Positions 33,274-45,012 of a stretch of 64,000 bases of DNA are shown one piece after another. Source of the stretch: Lasiosphaeris hirsuta (taxonomy: Eukaryota > Ascomycota > Sordariomycetes > Sordariales > Lasiosphaeriaceae); assembly GCA_030549175.1 (NCBI GenBank), contig JAUKUA010000007.1, forward strand, positions 3,410,001 through 3,474,000. Reading direction: 5' to 3'. The first letter of the stretch is position 1. Every line of letters starts with the position of its first letter. A program made the position numbers and the translations under genes. The notes under the pieces are model-generated. The model was not told where the DNA came from. It was given only the letters and a program-made list of their open reading frames with translations, and made no database searches.

Positions 33274-35058
33274 CTCTCCTATTAGCCATTGGCCGGTGAG
33301 AAGACAGCTAAGATGAAAATAGGAGACGCTTAGAAGGGGCGTGAGGGCATCTGCGCGGTGGCGGGAAAGGGTGGCAAGCTGTATGTGGCCGAGGTTGGGG
33401 AAACGAAAGTGTGAAGGTGGACAAAGAGCCGAGGATGCGGTGTGGGTGGAGTTGGAGGTGCAGGTGCGTCTGTCTATCTCGAAGTTGGAGGTCCTGAAGG
33501 AATGATGACGAAGAGTGTGCGAGATGCGGAGATGCTTGGGCTAAAGGCTGCGAAGTCAAACAAGTTGACTTTGGTCAGAAAAGCATGGCTCGCAGGACAA
33601 GTGTCGAGAACGCGGTTCCGTCTGAAAGCTTACAGTGACATGGGACGCAACGAGACAAGCCAATTGCCTCGACAAAGCGGTCAATTAGGTCGACGGCGAT
33701 GTGCGGGACATTGGAGTGCGGGCGTCCATGCGAGAGAGGTGCGGGCAGGAGGTCCGGAAAGAAAGGGGAAAAATGAAAAATGGAAATGCCCGGACTGGAG
33801 CTCACCTCGAGATAGTAGTGCAGGTTTTGACCTAACAATGGACGACCTGGCTGGGCTTTGGGGGAGGGGGGGGGGGCGAGCTCGAAAAGTTGGGACCAAG
33901 TTCAGGTACCGCCCTCAACCGGGGTAAGGGTTATTTGTTTTTGAGCAGGGGCCGGCTGAGCGACGGTGGTTGACCGGGGAGGAGAGAAAAAGAGAGCGGC
34001 CGTGGCAGCATGTGGCCCGAGCGGACCACTACCAGCCTCTAGTGTCTGCTTGGCTTGGGCCTGTGCGGGAAGCGAGTGGCCTGTGCCTGAGGAAGCTTGC
34101 CGATTTGGGCGTCTGACAGCCTGTCACACCAATCACCATCGAAGACACAATCTGAGTGGCAGCTGGCGTCCCGGTGCGGCGAGGCGTACTGCATAATGTT
34201 TATTGACCTGGAAGGGCCATTGTCACGCTATGTACGACGTCACAAAGAGATGGCACCATGAGGCCGTTACTTTCGTGTCCACGACACAACGATTTGAAGC
34301 GAATCCCCCACATGTCAACGTCCGTTTGACTGCCTGAGCTCGGCCCCCACGATGCCATCGTTTCGTTTTAGCTGCCAGGCTGCCGTGCCGTTTGTGATCA
34401 GCCAGTGCATTAGTGTGAGCTGGGCTTGCATTGAGCGAGATGAAGTGAGATCCCCTGTAGCTTGATCCTTGAGCCGAGTGCTTAGAACCAACATCCATAT
34501 CAACGTGGCAGTTGCCTTAAGTCGACAAATCCGGCTGTTTGGGTCCTCACGAGTCGCGACAACTTGAATGGAAGATGCCAGTTCACATTCCCCGTCGACG
34601 AGGAGCGAAGTTGACATAAGACACACGACTTATTCTACAGGGCCATAAAGTGCTTGCATTCCCTCGGCGCAAACGAGGTCAACTTATACAAGGGCCTCAA
34701 GGCATTACCTCAGGTCGGCCAACGAGCATTGGCTCATCTAGTAGTTGGGTCTTATGGTTGCTTGTGTCGCTGTGGGATTTGACTCGGATGGTTTATAGGA
34801 GATGGGCTTAAGAATAATATGAGCGAGCAGCATGACTTTGCTGGCTTGGTACGGCGTCGGACTGAACACCGGCCAGATTGCAGGGCTCGTCACATTCCCA
34901 TCACACAATACGAAATAGGTAGTTAACAACCGCCATTGTTGCTCGAATTTACCAACGTTTACACATTGACGCCATCATCATACAGTCCATATTATACAAG
35001 AAGCACCGGTTCAGAGCGGCATTCGCCCTGCCACTGCTCCATAGGAGACCATCAGTTT
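33274..35058. other. Intergenic: WD40 promoter, RRG9 3' flank
   Basis: About 1.8 kb. An open frame at 33442-33927 (plus) and others on the minus strand have no recognisable domain and look like chance frames in GC-rich DNA. G-rich run at about 33862-33876. No RNA gene was recognised. Confidence 0.5.
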
Positions 35059-36102
35059 TTACATCAAGTTCTTGGAAAGCATCCTCTGCGCCTTGGCACG
35101 GGCCTTATCCGCAGGGCTCTCGTCGTTCCCTTCATCGTCCTCTTCCTCGAGCATTGGCCGCGGGCCCCTCTTTTCATGCCAGATAGGATCACGCACAATG
35201 CCCTCCTTACGCCACTTCTGAGGGGGCTTCTTCCCCAGCTCGGCCCAGCGAGACCAGACTTTCTTTCCGCGGTTGAACCATCTCTCTTGGCGCTCAAGCT
35301 CCTCTTCGGCCGAGGGTGCCCACTTGCTCTTGAGAATCCTGCGGATCGCCTCGGCCGACATCTCAAACTTGTCGGCCAGCACCTTGGTCGTATACACGTT
35401 GGGAAACTCGGCGTGCAGCGCCCGAATCCCCGCCAGCGCGTCGGGCGATAGTTTCTTGCGCGGCTGCCACCCCTCAGGGAACTTTTCTTTCAGGGCGGCC
35501 TTCTGGGCCTTCCAGTATTCCCTGCTGCCGACCTCCTCTTCCAAAGAATCCTCCTGCATTTTCGCCTGGATAGACATGCGCGGCGGTTCCCGTTCCGGGT
35601 TCGGGCCTTTGATTGTTTTTAGCCTCCGTGCTAGCTTTCCGGTATCATCCTGTACTACTTTGCGAATTGTCGGCTTCGATCCACCATCGTCCGGGCGTCC
35701 ACGCGGTTTACGGCCCTTGGAAGTCTTGTCGCGGCCCGCAGACTTCGCGGCGGATTTTGCGGGTAATGGAGCCGCTGGAGCCGCCGGAGCCTCGCTCGAG
35801 AGAGTAAACTCGCGCTCGCCTTCGTTCCTGTTGCTCGTCTTGCCGGCCCTGCCAGTGTGCCGTCCAGCCGTAATCGCCGCAGCGACATTGTCTGCTCTAT
35901 AGCCTGTCGTGTGTATTGATCTAGCCGTCGAGCTCGGTAGCGTAGATGCGGCCCGTTCAAGGCTGCGGAAGCCTCGTGCGGAACCAGGTAATGATGGGCA
36001 TACTGGGAGGCGACTAGCCGCGACGGAGGCAGGGACTTGGATATGCGCAATGCTTCGAACGAATATCCTTAGGGCTGTCGTGCAGCAAGAGCAATTCATC
36101 AT
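35059..36102 (-). CDS. rrg9: Required for respiratory growth protein 9 (RRG9), mitochondrial; neugrin domain
   Basis: Mitochondrial protein needed for respiratory growth and mtDNA maintenance in yeast; related to animal neugrin, which acts on the mitochondrial ribosome. Single exon, 347 aa. The N-terminus is Arg/Ser/Ala-rich without acidic residues until about residue 70, consistent with a targeting peptide. The diagnostic block is in the C-terminal half: YWKAQKAALKEKFPEGWQPR, KKLSPDALAGIRALHAEFP, TTKVLADKFEMSAEAIRRIL, KSKWAPSAEEELERQERWF and NRGKKVWSRWAELGKKPP. Two ATGs are adjacent at the start (36102 and 36099). The region between targeting peptide and domain is basic and low in complexity. 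Confidence 0.92.
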   Translation of the reverse strand: MMNCSCCTTALRIFVRSIAHIQVPASVAASRLPVCPSLPGSARGFRSLERAASTLPSSTARSIHTTGYRADNVAAAITAGRHTGRAGKTSNRNEGEREFTLSSEAPAAPAAPLPAKSAAKSAGRDKTSKGRKPRGRPDDGGSKPTIRKVVQDDTGKLARRLKTIKGPNPEREPPRMSIQAKMQEDSLEEEVGSREYWKAQKAALKEKFPEGWQPRKKLSPDALAGIRALHAEFPNVYTTKVLADKFEMSAEAIRRILKSKWAPSAEEELERQERWFNRGKKVWSRWAELGKKPPQKWRKEGIVRDPIWHEKRGPRPMLEEEDDEGNDESPADKARAKAQRMLSKNLM

Positions 36103-39099
36103 CCTTGATGATGCAGGCGTCGGCTAAAAGGGGGGGCGCCGAGGTGGGTGGCGGGCGCAACAAAAAGAGAGTTGAGGTCTTTGAGGTTTTCGGTCGCTGA
36201 ATGATCGAAAATTTCCTGACTTGGCGGGTTTGGCTCATTAGCGCGACGCGGTTGCAATCGGTGTCCAAAAAGCCGAGCCCACTGGCGGTCCTTGTTGCCT
36301 TGGCGCGGGAGCCCCGGCTCCAAGCCTAGTCCACTTCCCGCAACCCGAGGCTCACCATCCCCCGAATTTTGTCACAGACATTGCTGTCTTGACGTTCAAG
36401 GTTTCCCTCCCCTTCCAAATTTTCATTCGAATAAGCCAACTCGATGACAAGTGGCCGTGATGGCAGCTGGACCCGGCCTCTAAACGCCCGTCCGTCCAGA
36501 AACAGCAATCGACATAGTCGTCTAGGCCCTAAAGGCGAGTTAAAGGCAGCAGCGGTGCTCGAGCGAGAGTCACCCATCAGAAACCCTATCCGTGTTAAAG
36601 CTACCAGGGAATGTTTTGCTGTGTAGATTTCGGCCGTCTAACAACAGCAGGTAAAGTAGGTAACAGCAGTAGGCGAATTTCGCAACTGCTAAGCTTCACC
36701 AACAGCTAGGAATGATTGGTCAGGAAATGAATCGCAGCAGTCCACGTATGAGCTATTTATGAATATAAAGGGCAACCTCATTGGCAGGTCAATGGAAGTC
36801 ATGGATGTGAGGAGTTGCTAGATGGGAAAGATCCGAGTCGCCTCTTCATATCCACACTTCAACCGATTCCTCGGTAAGCAAGATTAGAGTGAATTGACGG
36901 CTGCCTAGCGATCCATCCGTATCTAGCCTCCAGACGCCATCAGCATGATCGCAAGGAATACAAGAAGATAATTCAAAGATAAAATGACAACATACCTTAC
37001 TTTAGTTCAGTCCCATGCCTCAATCGGGTGTGCGGGTGGCGTTGAATTGTCGTCGCCTTCTTTCATGTATTATTTGTCGATGTTCTGGAAGCAGGTATCC
37101 TTGTCATGACCTGACAAAGTCAATCATTCTGATACCGTTTCGATTACCCCTTGGCAAGCTTCTCCCCTCCGGACATGCCGGAATAGGTTCGGCCGCGCTG
37201 TCTGCTCATTCGACTTCGGCCACACGTCCACAAAAAGCAAACTTCTCATCCGAATCCACCTCGCCAATCGGCTTCATGTAGCTGAGACATCCATTGGCTC
37301 CCGCAGACGACATGCCATGAACTGCTCGCTGCCCTCCGCCTCCCTAAAGGAAAATATTCACATTCTCCCGCTAGATATATGTCGATTTCACGGTCATTCT
37401 GTCGAGCCCTTGGCGTTGTAGGATTGGCGAGGCTGACTCTCTTCTTTAGCCTCATCCTCCACCCCTTTTGTTTCGTGGCATCACGAGTGTCACTCGACAC
37501 AAGGTCTCCGATTACCCCAAGCACCCCGGTATCTCGCAGGTGTTTCCTTCCGTGGCACCTAGGAGTACAACTCTGCATCGTACCGCCGTTTCGCGCTTCG
37601 AACCGTCGTAGTCCGCCGAGAATTGAAGCCTCCAATGCAGTGCAACGCAGTGACCTACCGAATCGCCGGGAACCAACAGCAACCCGCGGCGTCGAGCAGG
37701 ATCTGCTGAACGCTGGAGCCTTCACGCCAGCCAGGGTAATGCCGCTGCCCAATATCGGTGCGAACCAGGTTCCGTCCGACACCACCACCACGTAGCCGGG
37801 TCCAACGGCCACAGTCGCGTGACCCATCCTCAACCATCAACCCGGACGACGACGTCATTTCAATTCGGTGAGTTGAAGGTCACCCGGTTGTGTTTCTTTT
37901 CGACTGGCTGGCAGAATGTTCAATTCCAGGAGGATGTGGTAAAGAGCAGGCCTCAGCTCAGCACTGGAGAGGGGGAGCGACGATGATCTTGGAGGGCGAA
38001 TGGGTCCATTGCGGGACAGCTTCATCGCCGACCAGTGGCAGCGATAGGGCACACCGCAGGCGTGAATGTGAATACGGCTGACAACCTCGCAGATGTCGCG
38101 TGTACTGTACACGAGCAACAGGTGAATTCCTGCTGCGAGATTCCGTCTGAGCATCAGCAACGCAAGCCGACACCGGTTTGGGCCGCGCGCCAAGCGGCCG
38201 TCCATATCATACTTTTGCCCTTTTTCGCTCTTCGCACGCTGTTTCTGGTCGATCCTGTCCTGATTGGCCTTTCAGCTTACCATGGCTGAACGCTTCGGTA
38301 ACCTGAAACAAACGGAGTTGTCCTGCAACTATTCCTCTTGCTCTTAGCAAGGGGGGGGTAGCATTTCTATTTGCTTATTTGCTTCGGCGCTGAAGAATAA
38401 TAGTTAGTGTTAGGACGCCTTACGAGGCAACTGACAGGCACGCAGCTGTGCAGCAAAATTGGTTCATGCCGCCACCGTCCTGCAAGCTAATGCAGGTCCG
38501 ACTAGCCTGCCCGGAAATTCCAGAGGAGTTTTTTTCAACGAGTTCCAGCCAACAATTCCGACTGTTGATGACGACCTAGGCACGAACAGCCACGGATGCG
38601 ATTGAGCGGTGATCTAGTTACCCGATAGAAGACAGACCCGATAGTCCAACACATGGGTCACTTGGAGGGAGTGCCACCCCCAACCCCCCGGTCCCCTTCC
38701 CCTCCGTCTGTTGGGTTTGCCCCAGCGCCTGCCGACTGCCGCAGTAGCCCCTCGGGTACCACGAATGGGATCGTACGCTAACCCCAGTTACAGTAGGAAC
38801 AGCTCGAGCTTCCTCCAGACACATTGTATTGGCGCTCTGCCGACTCACTACGAAAGGGAACCCCCGGGCCCGTGATTAAAAGTGAGGCCCGTTTCACGAG
38901 ATGGCGGGACCGGATTTTCGACTCCCTGCAGCGAGGTAGGTGGAGTCCAGTCGATGGAAGAGAGGCGTGAGGATCCTGCCAGACTGAACAGACAGCTCCA
39001 TCCGCCATGACTTTGTGGGCGCTGACTCGGTTGACCTGGTGTTGCAAACATCATGTGCCATCCTGTCTACTGCGAGCACACAAGAGCGTACCCAAGAGC

Positions 39100-39113
39100 G
39101 CGCCCTAGGGCGC
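39100..39113. repeat. Perfect 14-bp palindrome centred on CCTAGG
   Basis: The sequence GCGCCCTAGGGCGC is identical to its reverse complement over 14 bases. It lies in the gene-poor interval and could be a dimeric factor site or chance; no function is shown. Confidence 0.6.
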
Positions 39114-40285
39114 ACTGCACCCTTACACCGATGTCTTGCCAATAGCTTACCGGGTACTATTGCTGACCAGCCAGGTAAGACACAAAAAGTGTAGTGGATC
39201 GAGCATTCGCTCTACGGGCATGTCCCACAGGTCTTGGGCAGAAGATGCATTGCATCTATCTGTTGGTCAACCACTAGTGCCCCGTAATCCGTGAGGACCC
39301 GCCTTTCATGTAGAACTCGGATAGACTCCAATGCCCCTTTCCCGCCCGACCTTGTAATTGTGCATCGGTGTTTTGCCCCTTCTGATGGTTTCCCGCCTCC
39401 TCTTCTCGCTGATGCTCCCATGCTACCCACAGCTTCGCTGCCCTCTCCCATCGTCAACACTAGATCCCGCACGCAGACGGCCAGTCCACGCTCCAAACCT
39501 CCATCATTCGTAATGTCACTCCAAGGTGGTCAAGCAGGTACGCTGTCACTAACAGGAAGCCCGTCCCGCACGCAGCATCTTGGTGCCGCCTTCGTTAACC
39601 TTCTCGACAGTGAATAACTGCCGCTGCCCTTCTCTAGAACTGCCATCCTGGTCGTCACCATCGCCCGCAGGTGTGCCTGCCTCTCGTAATGCGGTGCAAA
39701 GCAATAGTCATCGTCTTGCTTCTATTAGTTTCGAGAAGAAGTCGGCCAGGGCCCCTCCCAAGGCGAAGCAATGCAACTGCAGACACCTAGTAGGGGTGAA
39801 AGTGGACCAAAACCAGTAGAGTCTTCTCCAGGGAAACCTCCAAGGCAAGTTGGGCGGCAAGCTGCAGTGGCGGCGAGGCGGGATCTCTCTGGACGATTTT
39901 TCGGATGTTTGTTTTGCAATTGCATTGAGCGTCGGCGTCCGTTCGATTCCTTTGGCTAACATCTCGAGCGTTGTCTAGTAGCAGAACAATTATCACAAGC
40001 TGTCTTCACAACCACCAACTTCCTCCGTCGTCACCGATGTTCCATCTCGAGATCGTCACCGGTTTAGATCAGGTACCGAGGACCCATCATTGACACCGTG
40101 CCATATATTTCTTGCAGTTCAAGGGAATGTGGCTGCTCGGTTGAGAGCAGTATAATTTAGACTCATGGGCGACCATTGGTGTTCGTCATGTGGGCCTCGA
40201 CGTAGACAAGACACTGGTTAGAAAGAGGAGGATAGAGGTTATGGGGAAATTCCGAGGGACCTCGGAGCCATGTTCATACACTCTC

Positions 40286-40293
40286 TATATAAG
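40286..40293 (+). promoter_or_regulatory. TATA-box-like TATATAAG
   Basis: Good TATA consensus about 440 bp upstream of the first ATG of the DUF6594-type gene. The intervening sequence would be a long leader, possibly with an unseen intron or an unrecognised short gene. Confidence 0.35.
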
Positions 40294-40729
40294 TGCTTCG
40301 TCTAAGCGCCGACGTCCCTGTCGCAGCCTTGCAAGCCCCTTTCCCCAAAGAGCCGAAACTGCATAGTGGTTGCATACCTGGTATATGGGCAGCCGGTATG
40401 TGAGATCCTGCACGCCAGAGCCTCGCCGAATCACCCAGACCTTACCGCCCCCCAACTATCCAGCTCAATCCAATTCGAGTACAAGAACGGCCAACCATAC
40501 CTTTTCGCTGCCCGAGCGATGAAGAGCATTCAAGATCGGGCAGGCAAAACTGCACAAACTGATCTTGAGGCTCAGCACCACGTCGCCGGGGCTATGCAGT
40601 GCATATTATGCTCCTAAAAAGAAACATGTATCCGTTCCCACTCTGGTTTGAGCCGTCTCCTCTTTTCTCTTGTCCTAGCCCCTTCTGCTCATACTAATCG
40701 CCTATACAAACTAGCTGTGCTGATTGGGC

Positions 40730-41980
40730 ATGGAGGGATGCTCTCGAGATGCGCTGGACCTTGCGGAGCGTGGAGAGTCTCGCAGGTCTACACAAAGTAG
40801 GTAACATTCGAGTATTGGCAGTATTCTTGGTCTCAAATCAACACCTTACTAACACCAGGGTTTTTAGATGAGAGCACTACTGGTCTCGCCGATACCTCAT
40901 CGCGTTCCGCAACGCTGCCGGTGGGGTTTGAGGAGGACATAAGTAAGATCCCCACTGGCGTATATGAAGCACCTTGACTGCTAACAAGTCCGGCCTTTGT
41001 CTTAGCTGCGGCAACTGGCCGAACAGGTGCCGCACGCCGGAGACAATATTCAAGTGACTGGCAGTTCTTCCCGGCCTGTGAACGGCAATTCTTCCTTGTC
41101 CTTGACTACTTGAGTGCGAAGTCTTGGGCAAAATTTTGCGAGATTGAGCAGCTTGAGCGGGAAAACCGAGGACGGGGTCTGGAAGACTACAAAGAACACA
41201 TGCCGGCCAATGAATATGGCAAGAAGAAAGAAGACCTGATGAATGGGCTTATCACCGACATGAAGGACTACTGTATGTCCCACCAGCGATGGGATTTTAT
41301 GCCATATCTTCCCCTCGCGTGCGACAAGTAACCAGTTCGACTGACACATACATCCTTCACTTACCTTGCCTAGCCCAAATATCCCACTCCTTTATCTGTA
41401 TCATGAGCCAGCACGCACCCAACGTCCAGTATGTCAATGAGTACCGGCAGTGGGCACCCGATAATGCGTCCCTCGATTCCTTGGATCATATCTCTGTTGG
41501 CAACAATTACCGATCCGTTGGCCCTCGGCCAAGCATGGTCGACTCTGTGCTCCACTCGGTCCTAAAGATGGTTGAATCTATCCGGGTACGTCCCCTAGAC
41601 CGAGCGAGTGGTGTTTCTCAAACACAAAGTTCTATCTGACTCCCGAGCCTGACACCCAACAGTCTCATACCCGTTGGCGGAGACAAACAAGCACGGACAG
41701 TGGCATCATCACTGTCAGCTGGAGCAACACGACGTTCCGCGTTCTGGCGCACATCTTCCTCGTCATCTTTGCCTTTGTGTTTTTGCTTCTGCCTCTAGCA
41801 TTGATCAACTATCTGAACTTGGGTAAGGGCAGAGCTGCTGTGGTGATCTTGGCGTTCTGCCTTTGCTTCTGCATCATCTTCTTCGTGCTCGGGAGTCTCA
41901 ATACCAACCACAAGTTCTTGTTGCTATTTACTTACACAAGCGTGATGGTGACACTGCTGTCTAACTTGACGAGTTATTGA
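40730..41980 (+). CDS. Fungal three-pass membrane protein, DUF6594 type
   Basis: Function unknown; resembles the fungal DUF6594 family (soluble helical N-terminus followed by a three-helix membrane tail). Exons 40730-40796, 40859-40942, 41006-41272, 41374-41585, 41663-41980; 315 aa. All four introns have GT...AG ends and keep phase, the main support for the model. Residues 60-145 are charged and helical (FFLVLDYLSAKSWAKFCEIE, then QLERENRGRGLEDYKEHM), matching the block preceding the membrane part in this family. After HTRWRRQTSTDSGIITVSWS come hydrophobic helices at about 236-258, 264-286 and 291-312, ending NLTSY. The first two exons are the least certain; the start could lie elsewhere. It stands between a gene-poor interval and an mpaB-type gene on the same strand, an arrangement typical of accessory DNA. 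Confidence 0.7.
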
Positions 41981-42758
41981 TTGCTGTTTACCTGGTACTC
42001 ACTCAGGTGAGGTACTGAGATAGGATGGTGATGGTTTCCAGTTTTCTCTTCTTGTTCTGTGTTATTTTATGATTTTGCACTGACGCATGCTTCTCTTCAT
42101 GTTTTGAATCACACTGTTGATGCTATGTTTTGTATTTCTCCCCGTATTTTTTATTTCTTTTTTTTTTTTTTTTTTGGCTAAATGTTGCGATGTATGAAAG
42201 GTCGGCCGAGAAGGAAGGGAAAATGCTCTAGAAGGAACATCATGATGCCATGACCAAGAGAGATACTGTTTCGATCTTGTGGGTGGTAGTCAAGGGTCGG
42301 ACATGGACGAGATGAAGTCGCTAGGAGGCTGAAGTGGCGCAATAGACAGTGTTCAGTGTTGAACGTGATGCTCACCTTACCCATGTGTGAGGTGTTGGAC
42401 AGAATTTCTCTCTTGGATTTCTCTGCCTGCCTTATTCGTGAGAGTTGAGCCACTAAGAATTTCGATAACATCATGCCCCAAAAGCTTATTTGATATCGCA
42501 TCCAATGATGGCGATAGACACACACCCTCGTAATGGAGGATGCTTAGCCAACTGAGTAGCTGCGACGCTGCTGCACCCTGCGCTAATGCTGGTTGGCTCT
42601 TTCCAATGGCGATTTCCACTTTATCACCATCACTTCTCGAAGCTTAAGCTCGGGGCTTAAACTCGGACGTACCTGCCAGCCCGGCATATAAGCTGCAAGT
42701 GATTCATTTTTATTCGTGTCCCATCCATGCCAAGTTTGATCCAGAATATGAGCTCACG
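41981..42758. other. Intergenic: DUF6594 3' flank and mpaB-type promoter
   Basis: About 780 bp. It contains a run of 18 T (42158-42175) and, about 70 bp before the mpaB-type ATG, a TATA-like ATATAAG (42686-42692). No gene was recognised. Confidence 0.5.
42686..42692 (+). promoter_or_regulatory. TATA-like element of the mpaB-type gene
   Basis: ATATAAG lies about 70 bp upstream of the chosen ATG (42759), a sensible distance for a core promoter with a short leader. Inferred from position and sequence only. Confidence 0.4.
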
Positions 42759-44346
42759 ATGGGCTTATTCTCTCCCAATCAAGAGAACTCAAAGCGGGTC
42801 TGGGGTTACGAGTTCGAGTGGACTGTTCACCACCTTACCCCTGAGCAGATGTGCCCCCTGATGTTTTCTTACGACAAGCTGGCCGACGATTGTTTAGACC
42901 GTTTCGATGAGCTCACAACTTCGCTGGACACTCGTAGCATTACCCTCAAGGATAATGGTGTTGCAAACCCAGACTCAGGAACGGACCCGTCATCCCACCC
43001 GCCTCCTGATGGAAAAGAAAAGAAAAAGGGATGTCCTCACCCGGACTACTACACCCTCCTCCGCAACCACCACTCTTCCGACCCAACCTTAGACCGCCTA
43101 TGGACAGAAGTCACCACTGTCCCTGACTGGGTTGATTGGACCGAAATCGAACGTGGCCAAAAGGTCTTCTACCGCTACGCCGGGCCCGCCACTGTAGCGC
43201 TCACCTTCCACTCCCTGCTGGGCGGTATGGGGTCGCGGAGAGTAGTCGAGACGCTTGCCCGTACTGGGGGCTTTGGTATAAACGTTGCGCGCCGGCGGCT
43301 TTTGGAGACATTCCAACACATCTTGGATGTCACGCAGAGTATAGGATCCATCCAACCTCCCGGTGTGGGCGCCAACACCACCGAACCAGAGGACTCCTCC
43401 GGCCCGGGGGGTAAAGGAGAAGATAAAGAGAGCGCCGACATCAAGGAACGGGGAAAAGGTTTCGCCTCGACCCTCCGCGTCCGGTTCCTCCACGCCTCCG
43501 TCCGCCGTCGCATCCTCCGCCTTGCGCGCGAGTCGCCGTCCTACTATTCCGTCGAAAAACACGGCATCCCCATTAGCGACCTCGACTGCATCGGGACCGC
43601 GCTGACCTGTACGTCGCTCCTCCCATCCCTCTTCAACCCCCGCTAACCGAACCGTCCTAGTTTCCGCCGCCCTGATCTTCATCTCCCTCCCCCGCCAAGG
43701 CATCCACCTCACCCCCGCCGAAACCACCTCATACCTCGCCCTCTGGCGCTACATCGCCCACCTCCTCGGCACACCCACAACCCTCCTCTCCACCCCGACC
43801 CTCGCCAAAGCCACGCTCGAGTCCCTCATCATCTCTGAAATCTCGCCCACCCCCACCTCCGCCCTCCTCGCTAACAACATCATAACGTCCCTCGCCCACC
43901 GCGCCCCAACTTTCGCCTCGGCCGCCTTCCTGCGCGCCGAGACGCACTGGCTCAACGGCCGCGAGCTCGCCGACGCCCTGGGAGTGCCACGCCCACCGTG
44001 GTACTACACCGCGATGGTTGCGTGGCAGTGCCTGTTCTTTATGGCGGTGAGCTACGGGCGGCGGGCGGCGCCGGGGTGGGATGCCAAGGGCCGGGTGAGG
44101 GTGAAGGGGATCCTGCGGCGGTTTACGGGGGAGATCTTGGGCGGGGAGGCGCGGTTCGGGTTTGTGTATGTCCCCGCCGTCGGCAAGGGGACCGTGGGGG
44201 AGGGGGCGGAGGTAGAGGGATGGATGGAAGGGGGAATTGCGGTGGCTGTGGTGGTCGCTTTGATGGCGGTTGGGTGGGCTGTCTGGGCTTGTGCGGGAGG
44301 GAGTGCGTTTTGGGCGTCAGGGTTGTTCCAGAAGGTTTGGGGTTGA
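42759..44346 (+). CDS. ER-bound oxygenase, mpaB/rubber-oxygenase (DUF2236) family
   Basis: Belongs to the family of MpaB, which cleaves the farnesyl chain in mycophenolic acid biosynthesis, and of latex-clearing oxygenases; these are haem-dependent dioxygenase-like enzymes. Exons 42759-43608 and 43661-44346; 511 aa. Hallmarks: VPDWVDWTEIERGQKVFYRY, AGPATVALTFHSLLGGMGSR, VVETLARTGGF, a His in ETFQHILDVTQS, and the RVRFLHASVRRRIL block with a second conserved His. GIPISDLDCIGTALTFSAAL and WRYIAHLLGTP follow, with a hydrophobic C-terminal helix (about 475-497) that could anchor it in the ER. A Pro/Lys/Gly-rich insert (about 75-95) and another near 222-247 look flexible. The start ATG 42759 is the first in frame. 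No other secondary-metabolism gene is nearby, so the substrate is unknown. Confidence 0.85.
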
Positions 44347-45012
44347 GTGATCTGCGATAGTGTCAGGTAGATCTCGCGGTGGGGAAGGGCATGAACTTGG
44401 CGGATCCCGGCATTACCATGTAACGCAAGGTGCCCGGCCGTTATCTGCTTGGTGTTTCTGATATCCGGGGAAAGTGGAGCCGAGAGAGATGGGAAGAAGG
44501 AGTGGACTGTGTCTCTCGAGTCTGGCGATAACGTCTTGGGCGTTTGGGCTTTCCATACACGAAGGAAACAATCACACAAATAATGAGATACTTGGTAAAT
44601 AAGAGAATTTGATGTTTTTACTTTATTGCTCGTCTCATGCTTGCTTCCGGCGGCTTAGCCGGATTCGCAGAGTATCGAGTCTATGGGGATGTCTACAATG
44701 CATGTTTCTTATTTTGTCCTGCATCGGAATGTGAAAGTCGATACTCCAGAACCCCAATTTGCAGAATGCTACCCTTTACCCCCTCTGTAAAACCCATGCA
44801 GTACGACTCGGCGATGCCGCGCGAGTTTGAAAAAGATACAGGCTGCAGCCCAATTAACCACTCAACGCCGCCCACCCCCCCTTCTCTCGAACCTCCGCAC
44901 CCGGAAGCCCCTCGGGACTCAAAAGTAATAGGAAAAAATACAATGGGAGAAGCGGAAACACCCATAATCCAATTTGCAAACATGGGTAGATTTGCGTGCG
45001 TGCGTGCAGAAC
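44347..45012. other. Intergenic between convergent mpaB-type gene and calcipressin
   Basis: About 670 bp of 3' flanks; an open frame at 44637-45062 overlaps the calcipressin 3' end and has no recognisable product. Confidence 0.5.

Larger units (their letters stand above)
36103..40729. other. Gene-poor interval of 4.6 kb
   Basis: Longest stretch without a supported gene. Open frames are short or lack family resemblance (for example plus 37379-37795, minus 37246-37833, minus 37855-38205). I saw no transposase, reverse transcriptase, terminal repeat or helper gene. Local features: a perfect 14-bp palindrome at 39100-39113, a CCTAGG at 38575, and a TATATAAG at 40286-40293 that could drive the downstream membrane protein gene or an unrecognised transcript. 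Base composition appears mixed rather than strongly AT-rich, so heavy RIP is not obvious by eye. Confidence 0.55.

Noticed and set aside
37246..37833. Minus-strand frame of 195 codons in the gene-poor interval
   Set aside because: No family resemblance, and an overlapping plus-strand frame (37379-37795) is equally open.
39941..39950. GTTCGATTCC, a tRNA T-loop-like string
   Set aside because: No matching D-arm, anticodon stem or acceptor stem in the 70 bases upstream.
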